The notes beneath the pieces were generated by a model that ran no database searches, had not been told where the DNA came from, and was given only the letters and a program-made list of their open reading frames with translations. DNA of 15,661 nucleotides, taken from the NCBI GenBank assembly GCA_047617985.1, contig JBLGBS010000016.1:1-15661 (forward strand), given 5' to 3'. The stretch is from SW-4-43-9 sp047617985. Lineage in GTDB: Archaea > Nanohalarchaeota > Nanosalinia > Nanosalinales > Nanosalinaceae. Position 1 is the stretch's first letter; each line of letters starts with the position of its first letter. Both the position numbers and the translations under genes were made by a program. Of this stretch, positions 1 through 6,232 are shown in pieces.

Positions 1-1177
1 CAAGACCCAGGACAATCAGAGCCAGTAAAACTACTATTCCAAGACCTGCTGCTCCAGGCGACTGAGTGAACTGACCTGTCAGACCGTTTGCCTGGCCCGG
101 GGTGTCACCAGGTCCATCAGGCTGTTGACCTGTCTGCTCGTCTGTCTGGTTCTCTCCCGTATCCTCGGAACCGGTCTCCGTCTGGTTATCAGATCCTTCC
201 GGTTGGTCTGTCTGGTTCTCATCCTCTGAACTCTGTGTATCGTTTTGTGTTTCATCAGTCTCTTGATCAGGTTGTGGACTGAAATCAGTTGAACCTCCGC
301 CACCGCCTCCAGTCTCGTCTTCCTCACCGTAGGCAGCGTAGGTCGAGAAATGCGGTACTTCCGCAACTACAAAGTCGTCACCGTTCTCAACTACTTCAAT
401 ATCCTCGGAAGTCCATTCTCCGTTTTCAAGCAGGTAGACATCGACATCATTCAGATCTTCATCATGCCCAAACCTGATTTCACCATCGCTTCTATCTTCC
501 TCTGTCGAGTTAATATTTACCGAAACTGCGGAGACAAACTCGTCCTCTCCCTGAGGTGTTTCCGCAGCTACTGACTCATGGCTTTCAACCTCTGCAGAAC
601 CGTTCACACCTGAATTAATGCCTACAGTTATTGATCCCTGAGAACTCTCCAATGCAACCGAAGAACTCTCTCCCTGGCTCAAATTAACTTTCTGATTATC
701 TATAGCAGGAGCCGAGCTAGGACTGGAAAGAAGACTTAACTCGAACTGATAGTCTCCCGGCATTAGCCTTGGACTAGAACTCAACGTATAATCAACAGTG
801 TTCTCATCCCCGAAATCCGAGGAGTCAAAAGTACAGATATACTCCGCATAATTTTTACCGCCCGGGAAAGTTCTGCATTCCTCGAAACTTTCCGAATTCA
901 AACTTCTCTCAAGATCAAACTCTTCACCAGAAACTCGATCCTGATCCTCTGCTACCTCCAATTCTGTATTGGAAACTCTAAGCCTTGTCTCAACCGCAAA
1001 ATTATCGTTAAAACCAGGATTAGTCTCAACATCGATTGAGAACTCTCTTGTCTCACCAGCATCAAGTTCAAGATTCAGATCAGTTGAATCAGTATCGGCC
1101 AGCTGAACCGGTTGAGCTGATACAGTTGCAACTAAAGCTACTAAGATCAAGGCTGAAAATACTTTACGACATATCAT
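1..1177 (-). CDS. Secreted, C-terminally membrane-anchored surface protein with PGF-pre-PGF-like domain (partial, 3' end beyond window)
   Basis: The frame is open from the ATG at 1177 to the left edge (392 codons, no stop). Residues 1-21 form a signal peptide (basic MICRK, hydrophobic core, VSA/Q cleavage site). Residues about 25-180 are an acidic beta-rich region with two cysteines (ECRTF, YICTF), perhaps a disulphide. Residues about 215-285 resemble the PGF-pre-PGF domain of archaeal surface proteins (VYLLENGEWTSEDIEV, then PHFSTYAAYGE). A six-glycine hinge near residue 290 leads to a Gln/Asp/Glu/Thr-rich stalk with four N-X-T sequons. A hydrophobic segment from about residue 373 (GAAGLGIVVLLALIVLGL) is the likely C-terminal anchor. 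It probably sits outside the cell and is N-glycosylated. No TATA box stands near -26, and the start is 57 bases past the upstream gene's stop, so co-transcription with that gene is likely. The exact family is uncertain. Confidence 0.85.
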   Translation of the reverse strand, partial: MICRKVFSALILVALVATVSAQPVQLADTDSTDLNLELDAGETREFSIDVETNPGFNDNFAVETRLRVSNTELEVAEDQDRVSGEEFDLERSLNSESFEECRTFPGGKNYAEYICTFDSSDFGDENTVDYTLSSSPRLMPGDYQFELSLLSSPSSAPAIDNQKVNLSQGESSSVALESSQGSITVGINSGVNGSAEVESHESVAAETPQGEDEFVSAVSVNINSTEEDRSDGEIRFGHDEDLNDVDVYLLENGEWTSEDIEVVENGDDFVVAEVPHFSTYAAYGEEDETGGGGGGSTDFSPQPDQETDETQNDTQSSEDENQTDQPEGSDNQTETGSEDTGENQTDEQTGQQPDGPGDTPGQANGLTGQFTQSPGAAGLGIVVLLALIVLGL

Positions 1178-1179
1178 GA

Positions 1180-1221
1180 AAGCGGCTCCGGGGATCGAAC
1201 CCGGAAAATGCCGACACCGCT
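1180..1221 (-). other. tRNA-like minihelix or tRNA 3'-half: perfect T-arm plus acceptor-like stem
   Basis: On the minus strand, CCGGG (1204-1200) pairs with CCCGG (1192-1188) around a seven-base loop TTCGATC, a canonical T-arm. The next seven bases, AGCCGCT (1187-1181), occupy the 3' acceptor position. Upstream AGCGGT (1221-1216) can pair with GCCGCT as six base pairs (one G-U). Only 11 bases (1215-1205) separate this from the T-arm, so there is no D arm or anticodon arm. Read as a tRNA 3' half, TCGGC (1214-1210) would be the anticodon-stem 3' strand and ATTTT the variable loop. It lies between two exported-protein genes, and the downstream ATG begins three bases after the acceptor. Candidates are a split-tRNA 3' half, an integration-site remnant, or an mRNA processing signal. 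The T-arm is certain; the role is not. Confidence 0.6.
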
Positions 1222-1233
1222 CCTCAAGGCAAA

Positions 1234-2235
1234 TTACTTGATCTCTGCTGTTGTTTCAACTCTGACTTCATTGTCGTCTTGTGTTAGGAAGCCATTGCTG
1301 AAGTCGGTTACTGTCTGGAATTTCTGAGTTGAATTGACATTAATCTGGGTTCCTCCTGCGTTCAGGCTAATCTGGCCTGTAGGCGTTAGAGGGAGATGTT
1401 TGATGTCCTGACCTGTCTCAGATAGACTTTCTCCTCCAACACTAACCTCAGAGATAGTCACATTCTTTGTAACCTTGCTATCTCTGTCAGCGTTTCCTAC
1501 TCCAAGACCAATCATAGCTACATCTAGGTTAGATGTATCTACTTGATTTTGAGTCTCTTCGCTGTAGACAGTCGAAAGATCCTTATCCATCGAGAAGTAA
1601 AGATCTCCTGATTCTGTCACTACATAAGCTTCGTCAACTACACTACCTCCTTCGTGACCTGAGCCAGTTGAATTCACTGCCTTAACTGTGGTTCCTGAAC
1701 TTAGATCAGTAGGATACCAAACTGTTGCGTAGTCTTTTGTGTTCTCTCCTGAAATTCTGAGGTCGTAATTACCTTCCTCTACTTCACTCTGATCTGTAAT
1801 CACATCAACCTGCATCGAGTAATCGCTACTATCGCTAGCTGTCTTCAGAGTGTAGTAAACAAACGAAGTGTTCACACCTTCAGGATCAGATTCAACTACA
1901 GATGCATCCTCAGAACTGCTGTCATAAATCTGTGTATCAGCAGCTAGAGATATTGGAATTGACTCGTTAGCTCGATTTGTAAGCGTGTAAGCATCTGAAG
2001 CTGTCGCACCACCACTTGTGGTGTCTGCTAGAGACTCAGAGTTATCGTAATCTGCTTGACCATTCATTAAAATTGCTGCATCAACTGTTGCTGTACCTTC
2101 TACTGTTCCAAACTCTGTCAGTACTGCTGCACTTCCTGATCCAATGAGGAATAGTGCGACTACTGCGATGGTTGGAACTGTCTTGCCTAGAACTTCGACA
2201 TCGTGCTTGAGTGCTTTCTTTGCGTGTTCTTTCAT
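1234..2235 (-). CDS. Exported Ser/Thr-rich single-anchor surface protein, unknown family
   Basis: 333 residues. A charged N-terminus (MKEHAKKALKHDVEVLGK) precedes one hydrophobic segment at about residues 20-40 (TVPTIAVVALFLIGSGSAAV), which fits an uncleaved anchor or a signal peptide. The rest is acidic and rich in Ser, Thr, Asn and Asp with alternating hydrophobic residues, suggesting an extracellular beta-sandwich. Several N-X-S/T sequons are present (for example NRANES, NTS, NSTG, NVTIS). There are no cysteines. The layout recalls TasA/camelysin-type or pilin-like surface subunits, but no diagnostic motif was seen, so function is left open. It has a consensus Shine-Dalgarno nine bases before the ATG and a structured leader, unlike most genes here, which hints at high or controlled expression. 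The surface-protein gene starting at 1177 follows on the same strand. Confidence 0.85.
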   Translation of the reverse strand: MKEHAKKALKHDVEVLGKTVPTIAVVALFLIGSGSAAVLTEFGTVEGTATVDAAILMNGQADYDNSESLADTTSGGATASDAYTLTNRANESIPISLAADTQIYDSSSEDASVVESDPEGVNTSFVYYTLKTASDSSDYSMQVDVITDQSEVEEGNYDLRISGENTKDYATVWYPTDLSSGTTVKAVNSTGSGHEGGSVVDEAYVVTESGDLYFSMDKDLSTVYSEETQNQVDTSNLDVAMIGLGVGNADRDSKVTKNVTISEVSVGGESLSETGQDIKHLPLTPTGQISLNAGGTQINVNSTQKFQTVTDFSNGFLTQDDNEVRVETTAEIK

Positions 2236-2244
2236 TTCAAAATT

Positions 2245-2252
2245 TCACCTCC
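2245..2252 (-). promoter_or_regulatory. Consensus Shine-Dalgarno (GGAGGTGA)
   Basis: GGAGGTGA on the minus strand lies nine bases before the ATG at 2235 and matches the archaeal anti-SD core well. Most other genes in the window look leaderless or lack such a site, so this one stands out. It fixes the start of the 1234-2235 gene and overlaps the stop codon of the small upstream ORF. Confidence 0.8.
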
Positions 2253-2352
2253 GGACGTATTCCGAGATTGTTGTTAGAAATATGGAAAGGTTTTGAAAAC
2301 GAGAGTCTAATTTGGAAAAAGAATTACCGTTAAAGCTTGCATTATTCAGCAT
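2245..2352 (-). other. Possible 35-codon leader ORF (uORF) ending in the downstream Shine-Dalgarno
   Basis: An ATG at 2352 opens 35 codons (starting MLNNASFNGNSFSK, ending ISEYVRR). Its TGA is the last three bases of the GGAGGTGA site for the next gene. A purine-rich GAGGGGAG lies eight bases before the ATG and could be its ribosome binding site. The peptide is not acidic, unlike the proteome here, so it may be chance. If translated, ribosomes finishing here would sit on the downstream SD, allowing coupling or attenuation. Confidence 0.25.
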
Positions 2353-2373
2353 TCTTGATTCTCCCCTCTGTTG

Positions 2374-2400
2374 AAAAATTGGCTTACCCCCAAGTAAGCC
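2374..2400 (-). promoter_or_regulatory. Leader hairpin followed by a U-run (attenuator-like or 5' stabiliser)
   Basis: GGCTTAC (2400-2394) and GTAAGCC (2387-2381) form a perfect 7-bp stem with loop TTGGGG on the minus strand. AATTTTTC follows at once. The placement is about 145 bases upstream of the ATG at 2235 and near the predicted 5' end of the mRNA. The shape resembles an intrinsic terminator, but archaeal termination relies mainly on U-tracts, so it may instead protect or gate the mRNA. Confidence 0.5.
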
Positions 2401-2429
2401 TCTAGCATACCAGTTTGAATGAAACAATT

Positions 2430-2437
2430 CTTTTAAA
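2430..2437 (-). promoter_or_regulatory. TATA box candidate for the 1234-2235 surface gene
   Basis: TTTAAAAG on the minus strand would place transcription start about 25 bases downstream, near 2405-2410. The mRNA would then begin just before the 2381-2400 hairpin and carry a leader of roughly 170 bases, long for this window. The same bases read TTTTAAA on the plus strand and could also serve a rightward promoter. Confidence 0.45.
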
Positions 2438-2439
2438 TG

Positions 2440-2498
2440 GTTCGGCTGAGAAGGCTGTAGAGCCACTCTTACGCCTAGAGGCCGGTTCTAAGCCGAGC
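2440..2498 (+). other. Branched stem-loop with cloverleaf-like outline in the intergenic region
   Basis: GTTCGGCT (2440-2447) pairs with AGCCGAGC (2491-2498), eight pairs with one G-U. Inside are two hairpins: GGCT/AGCC with a four-base loop (2453-2464) and CTCT/AGAG with a seven-base loop (2466-2480). The outline is like a tRNA without a T-arm, but it lacks U33 and a T-loop, so it is not called a tRNA. It may fold on either strand. This is part of the 2236-2643 gap, which holds no convincing protein gene. Confidence 0.4.
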
Positions 2499-2501
2499 TG
2501 T

Positions 2502-2511
2502 AGGTTAAAAG
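2502..2511 (+). promoter_or_regulatory. TATA box candidate for the Hel308 gene
   Basis: The AGGTTAAAAG stretch is the best TATA-like element before the helicase. It predicts a start near 2530, giving a leader of about 110 bases that contains the hairpins at 2525-2544 and 2553-2620. An alternative TTTTAAAT at 2431-2438 would start near 2460. Confidence 0.35.
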
Positions 2512-2524
2512 AGGTGTTTTGTTT

Positions 2525-2544
2525 CAGATAAGAGCTTTTATCTG
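2525..2544 (+). other. Perfect 7-bp hairpin near the predicted Hel308 mRNA 5' end
   Basis: CAGATAA (2525-2531) and TTATCTG (2538-2544) are exact complements around the six-base loop GAGCTT. The element sits next to the larger stacked hairpin and close to the predicted transcription start, so it could be a 5' stem-loop or a DNA operator. Confidence 0.45.
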
Positions 2545-2552
2545 CCATTTGC

Positions 2553-2620
2553 CGGACTGCTGATATACGGAAATTATCTCCGGAACAGCTTTCTGGAGCG
2601 GTTTTTCTGTTACCAGTCCG
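2553..2620 (+). ncRNA. Long three-helix stacked hairpin in the Hel308 leader (structured leader or small RNA)
   Basis: Three nested helices can be read directly. The outer is CGGACTG 2553-2559 with CAGTCCG 2614-2620 (7 bp). The middle is ACGGAAA 2567-2573 with TTTCTGT 2604-2610 (7 bp, one G-U). The inner is CTCCGGAA 2578-2585 with TTCTGGAG 2591-2598 (8 bp, one G-U), closed by the loop CAGCT. Internal loops separate the helices. Twenty-two pairs in 68 bases is more than expected by chance. It ends 23 bases before the helicase start. It matches no RNA family I know; RNase P, SRP RNA and C/D box motifs were looked for and not seen. Confidence 0.5.
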
Positions 2621-2643
2621 TCATTAGGTAAGGATCAAAACTG

Positions 2644-4974
2644 TTGTCCCGAAAAACTCTAACTGTGAAAGTAGAAAATCTTGAGCTACCTGAGCGAATC
2701 AAGCAGGACTACATTGGGTCAGGAATCACAGAGTTGAACCCTCCACAGAGGAAAGCGGTCAACACTGGTTTGATGGAGGGAGAGGATATGATTGTTGCCT
2801 CTCCAACCGCTTCCGGGAAGACTTTTATCGCAGAGCTGGCGATGGTCAACCAGGTGAAGAAAGAGGGCGGGAAAGCAGTTTACATCGTTCCGCTGAAAGC
2901 TCTGGCCTCGGAGAAGTACGAGGATTTCTCGGAGAGATACGAAGATCTGGATGTAATGATGTCGGTCGGGGATCGGGACGAATCCGGAGACTATCTTGAG
3001 ACTGCGGATATAGTTATCGTGACTTCGGAGAAACTGGATTCGATGCTCCGGCATAATCCAAGCTGGATACATGAAATAAACCTGGTAGTGACTGATGAGA
3101 TCCATCTCTTGACCTCGCCGAACAGAGGGCCAACCCTGGAAGTAACTTTAACCCGGTTGAGAGATCTCTTGGATTTCCAGATGCTCGGTCTTTCCGCTAC
3201 AATATCTAACTCTTCGGAACTGGCGGACTGGTTAAACGCGAAATTGGTTGAATCGGATTACCGACCGGTTGAATTGAAAGAAGGTATAATGGAGGGAAAC
3301 GAGATCGAGTTCTTCCCTGAAGACTACCAGATTGAGAGTTCAAATGAAACGAACAACGAGTCATCCGGTTTCAAGACAGGTAAAGAAATAGTAGAAGATG
3401 AAGAAAAACAGGAGGAAGTCGAAACCGAAGAAGTTTTCATCGACGACAAACACGGCAGACCGACCTCCAATCTTGTAGAAAACACACTTGAAATCGACAA
3501 ACAAGCCATAATATTCTGCTCCTCGAGAAAAGGAGCGGAAAAAAGCTCGGATCGGTGCGCCAAAGTAACCGAGCCCGATCTTTCCCGGAACGAAAAACAG
3601 GAGCTGAAAGAATACGCAGAAAAGATCAGAAATGTTCTAGGAAACCCGACCTCACAGTGCAAAAGATTAGCGGAAAATGTAGCGAAAGGATCAGCTTTCC
3701 ACCACGCCGGATTGGTCAATGAACAGAGAAAGCTTGTTGAGGAAGCCTTCAAGAAAGGATTAATCAGAACAGTCTCGGCAACACCGACCCTGGCTGCAGG
3801 AGTAAACTTACCGGCTTACAGAGTTATTATGCGCGACTTAAAGCGTTACACCGGTAGAGGGATGGAGTATATTCCGGTACTGGAGTACGAACAGATGACA
3901 GGCAGAGCCGGAAGGCCAAAATACGATGACCAGGGTGAGGCAATCGCTTTAGCGAAAAACCCGGGTATGAAGGAGGAGATACTTGAGAGATATATCCTAG
4001 GAGAAGCAGAACATATACAGTCAAAACTAGCGGTTGAACCGGTTCTGAGGATGCATACTTTGTCTCTGGTTGCTTCCAGTTTCTGCACTGATTTCGATCA
4101 GTTAATGGATTTCTATGAGAAGACTTTCTACGCATACCAGTTCGGAGATATGGAGGAGGTAGAGGAGAAAATCAGGGATGTCGTCCAGGACTTGATAGAC
4201 TATGGATTCCTGAACGAAGATGTTTCCGCAACCAAGGTCGGGAAAAGAGTCTCCGAGCTATACATTGATCCGGACTCCGCCAACCTGATAATAGAATCGC
4301 TGGAAAAAGCTTCGGAAAGAGAGACAAGACCGATCTCCTATCTTTTCATGCTTTCAAGAACCACAGAGATGAAACCGAGGCCTCGTGTAAAAGACAAGGA
4401 GTGGAGCGAGATTCAGAACGCTTTGAGCGACGCAGAGGAGTACTTGATGGAAACAGTTCCGAACGAATGGGAGCCGGAGTATGAGCCGTTTCTGGAATGT
4501 ATGAAGAACTCGATGCTTATGCAGGGCTGGATCTCAGAGGTTGACGAAGAACAGCTAATGGATAAATACGGTGTTGCTCCGGGCGGAATAAGAGCCAAGA
4601 TGCAGAATGCGGACTGGCTGATCTACGCCTCGAAAGAACTCGCAAGGATGAAAGACCCGAAGAACTCCGAGAGTTCTTCTGAAAAAGAAAATCACAGATT
4701 TTCTGAGGTAGAAAAAGATCTAGAAAAACTCAGGATAAGACTTCAGCACGGCATCAAAGAAGAACTACTGAACCTTGTCCAGTACAACCAGATTGGAAGG
4801 GTTAGGGCTAGAAAACTTCACGACCACGGAATCAGAGATCAGGAATCTATAAGGGAAACTGATTTCGAGAAGATGAAAAAACTGATAGGGAAATCGACAG
4901 CTAGAAAACTGAAGAAACAGGTCGGCCAGGAGAACATTTTCGATAGAGAGAATATTATGGACTATTTTGACTAA
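2644..4974 (+). CDS. hel308: Hel308-type superfamily 2 DNA helicase
   Basis: 776 residues, near the usual Hel308 length. It is a 3'-5' ATP-dependent DNA helicase thought to act at stalled replication forks. Motifs in order: LNPPQRKAV (Q-like, 31-39), Walker A ASPTASGKT (52-60), PLKALASEKY (83-92), DEIH (151-154), LSATI (183-187), AIIFCSSRKGAE (288-299), SATPTLAAGVNLP (378-390) and QMTGRAGRP (417-425). The winged-helix and ratchet regions follow, and the C-terminus has helix-hairpin-helix-like sequence (NQIGRVRARKL). Residues about 228-270 form an acidic, low-complexity insertion between the RecA domains, probably a halophilic surface loop. The start is a TTG at 2644 with GGTAAGG ten bases upstream; a GTG at 2665 is the alternative. 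It stands alone on this strand, and its stop overlaps a convergent gene by four bases. Confidence 0.93.
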   Translation: MSRKTLTVKVENLELPERIKQDYIGSGITELNPPQRKAVNTGLMEGEDMIVASPTASGKTFIAELAMVNQVKKEGGKAVYIVPLKALASEKYEDFSERYEDLDVMMSVGDRDESGDYLETADIVIVTSEKLDSMLRHNPSWIHEINLVVTDEIHLLTSPNRGPTLEVTLTRLRDLLDFQMLGLSATISNSSELADWLNAKLVESDYRPVELKEGIMEGNEIEFFPEDYQIESSNETNNESSGFKTGKEIVEDEEKQEEVETEEVFIDDKHGRPTSNLVENTLEIDKQAIIFCSSRKGAEKSSDRCAKVTEPDLSRNEKQELKEYAEKIRNVLGNPTSQCKRLAENVAKGSAFHHAGLVNEQRKLVEEAFKKGLIRTVSATPTLAAGVNLPAYRVIMRDLKRYTGRGMEYIPVLEYEQMTGRAGRPKYDDQGEAIALAKNPGMKEEILERYILGEAEHIQSKLAVEPVLRMHTLSLVASSFCTDFDQLMDFYEKTFYAYQFGDMEEVEEKIRDVVQDLIDYGFLNEDVSATKVGKRVSELYIDPDSANLIIESLEKASERETRPISYLFMLSRTTEMKPRPRVKDKEWSEIQNALSDAEEYLMETVPNEWEPEYEPFLECMKNSMLMQGWISEVDEEQLMDKYGVAPGGIRAKMQNADWLIYASKELARMKDPKNSESSSEKENHRFSEVEKDLEKLRIRLQHGIKEELLNLVQYNQIGRVRARKLHDHGIRDQESIRETDFEKMKKLIGKSTARKLKKQVGQENIFDRENIMDYFD

Positions 4975-5333
4975 TCCATAGATATAAGATAGAATTTAGA
5001 GCCTTCATCGTCTACTTTGCCCCAGTAAGTTTCCAGATTCTCGGCTACACTGTAATTATCCGGCAGATTATCCAGGAAACCCTCTTCATAATAATCTTCC
5101 GAATCCACAATTACAGAAGCCCCTTCTTCAAGAAGCTGACTTAACTCTCCAAGCGAGGATTCATTACTTGGCTCAACCAGAGCAATTAAATTATCTTCAG
5201 GGCCTGAAAGCTGGTTTAAGGCATCAGAATAAGCTAGAACTGTGTAAGGATCGGCCTCAAAGCCTTCAAAGCCTGAGAGATCTAATTCATCGCGTTCATC
5301 ATAACCTAAATCTGTCTGGTTTACGCTTGACAT
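4971..5333 (-). CDS. Small acidic hypothetical protein
   Basis: 120 residues, strongly acidic, with no signal peptide or membrane segment, so probably cytosolic. I do not recognise the family. The middle (NLIALVEPSNESSLGELSQL, then EEGASVIVDSEDYY) reads as beta-strand, helix, beta-strand. This recalls the lid-like part of DUF4350 or class I glutamine amidotransferase-like folds, but that is only a shape impression. Its stop overlaps the Hel308 stop by four bases. It follows FBPase on the same strand after 43 bases but has its own TATA-like box, so it may be transcribed separately. Confidence 0.75.
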   Translation of the reverse strand: MSSVNQTDLGYDERDELDLSGFEGFEADPYTVLAYSDALNQLSGPEDNLIALVEPSNESSLGELSQLLEEGASVIVDSEDYYEEGFLDNLPDNYSVAENLETYWGKVDDEGSKFYLISMD

Positions 5334-5361
5334 TATCTCACTAAGAAATTATGGAAACCGC

Positions 5362-5368
5362 TTTAAAA
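5362..5368 (-). promoter_or_regulatory. TATA box for the 120-residue acidic protein
   Basis: TTTTAAA on the minus strand is centred about 32 bases before the ATG at 5333, so the mRNA would have a leader of only a few bases. Confidence 0.5.
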
Positions 5369-5376
5369 TCTTTCCC

Positions 5377-6228
5377 TCAAAACCTTTCCTCGACTTTCCC
5401 AACTACTTCCTCATTACCTGTAAAGAAGGGAACCCTTTGGTGCAGTTCTTCCGCTTCAACATCCAGAATAGATTTTTCGCGGTTGGTGGAAGAGCCTCCA
5501 GCAGTTTCAACTATGTAAGCTATTGGATTGCATTCAAAAATTAGTCTTAGCTTTCCTTCCGGCGCATCAGTCCTGTGAGGGTACGCAAATAAGCCTCCCT
5601 GGTGCATTACCTGGTTGACATCTCCTACAAGCGCTCCTCCATACCTTAGCTTCAGCTCCTTGGAAATCTCGCTTTCAAAATTTCTCAGCTCTTCTGTCCA
5701 GTTCTTGTTTCCTCCAATACCATACACATACGGTTCAGGAAGTTCAATATCTTCACTGGCGAGGTGTATCTCTACTTGGTCGTTTCTATCCTGCTCGATG
5801 ACATACTCGTTAACCTGGTCGCCCTCTGCTTTCATTACAGTCATTAATGGGCCGTAAACCACATAGAAGGCCGAGATCAGGCTTCTTCCTTTGCATGGAA
5901 GTTCTTCATCGTAGATCCCTACAATGGTTCCAACCAGGTTATTGGTTGGAATGTTTGAAGATCCGTCCAGAGGATCGATTGCAACCGAAACACCCTCACC
6001 GCATTCGATTATATGGTCTTCCTCTTCTGAGGCGAACTGCCCCACTCCCTCAATAGAAGTTATTTCTTCTTTCAGAAACTCGTTTGCCCAGATATCCGCT
6101 TCTAACTGTTTCTCATTAGAAGGGTTTTCTTCTCCGACATACTCCCGGCGTTTCAGCAAACCGGATGAAATATGCGGGGCAACTCGGGCAACTGCCTCAA
6201 ATACCTCTTCGACAGTTTCGTCACTCAT
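5377..6228 (-). CDS. fbp: Class I fructose-1,6-bisphosphatase
   Basis: 283 residues. It hydrolyses fructose 1,6-bisphosphate to fructose 6-phosphate in gluconeogenesis, in the cytosol. Seen: the SEEE metal-site stretch (68-71), the signature DPLDGSSN (85-92) with NNLVGTIVGIY after it, LRYGGALVGDVNQ (194-206), KLRLIFECNPIAY (226-238) and the late AGGSST. These match class I FBPase, also used by haloarchaea, not the bifunctional archaeal FBP aldolase/phosphatase (class V). The longer frame back to 6327 is rejected because it runs into the aldolase gene. The ATG at 6228 lies four bases after the aldolase stop; an ATG at 6243 would overlap by 11 bases. The two genes should form an operon running in the gluconeogenic direction. 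Confidence 0.92.
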   Translation of the reverse strand: MSDETVEEVFEAVARVAPHISSGLLKRREYVGEENPSNEKQLEADIWANEFLKEEITSIEGVGQFASEEEDHIIECGEGVSVAIDPLDGSSNIPTNNLVGTIVGIYDEELPCKGRSLISAFYVVYGPLMTVMKAEGDQVNEYVIEQDRNDQVEIHLASEDIELPEPYVYGIGGNKNWTEELRNFESEISKELKLRYGGALVGDVNQVMHQGGLFAYPHRTDAPEGKLRLIFECNPIAYIVETAGGSSTNREKSILDVEAEELHQRVPFFTGNEEVVGKVEERF

Positions 6229-6232
6229 TTTA

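Noticed and set aside
79..574. Short open frames on both strands at the left edge
   Set aside because: They lie inside the continuous 392-codon surface-protein frame on the minus strand, which has a signal peptide, domain and anchor; their own translations are Arg/Gln/Ser-rich and not acidic.
2353..2466. Upstream part of a 73-codon frame (2245-2466)
   Set aside because: It would start before the predicted transcription start and has no ribosome site; only the last 35 codons are kept as a weak leader-ORF candidate.
2719..4598. Several minus-strand frames inside the helicase gene
   Set aside because: All helicase motifs are in the plus frame; the opposing frames show no domain, promoter or ribosome site.
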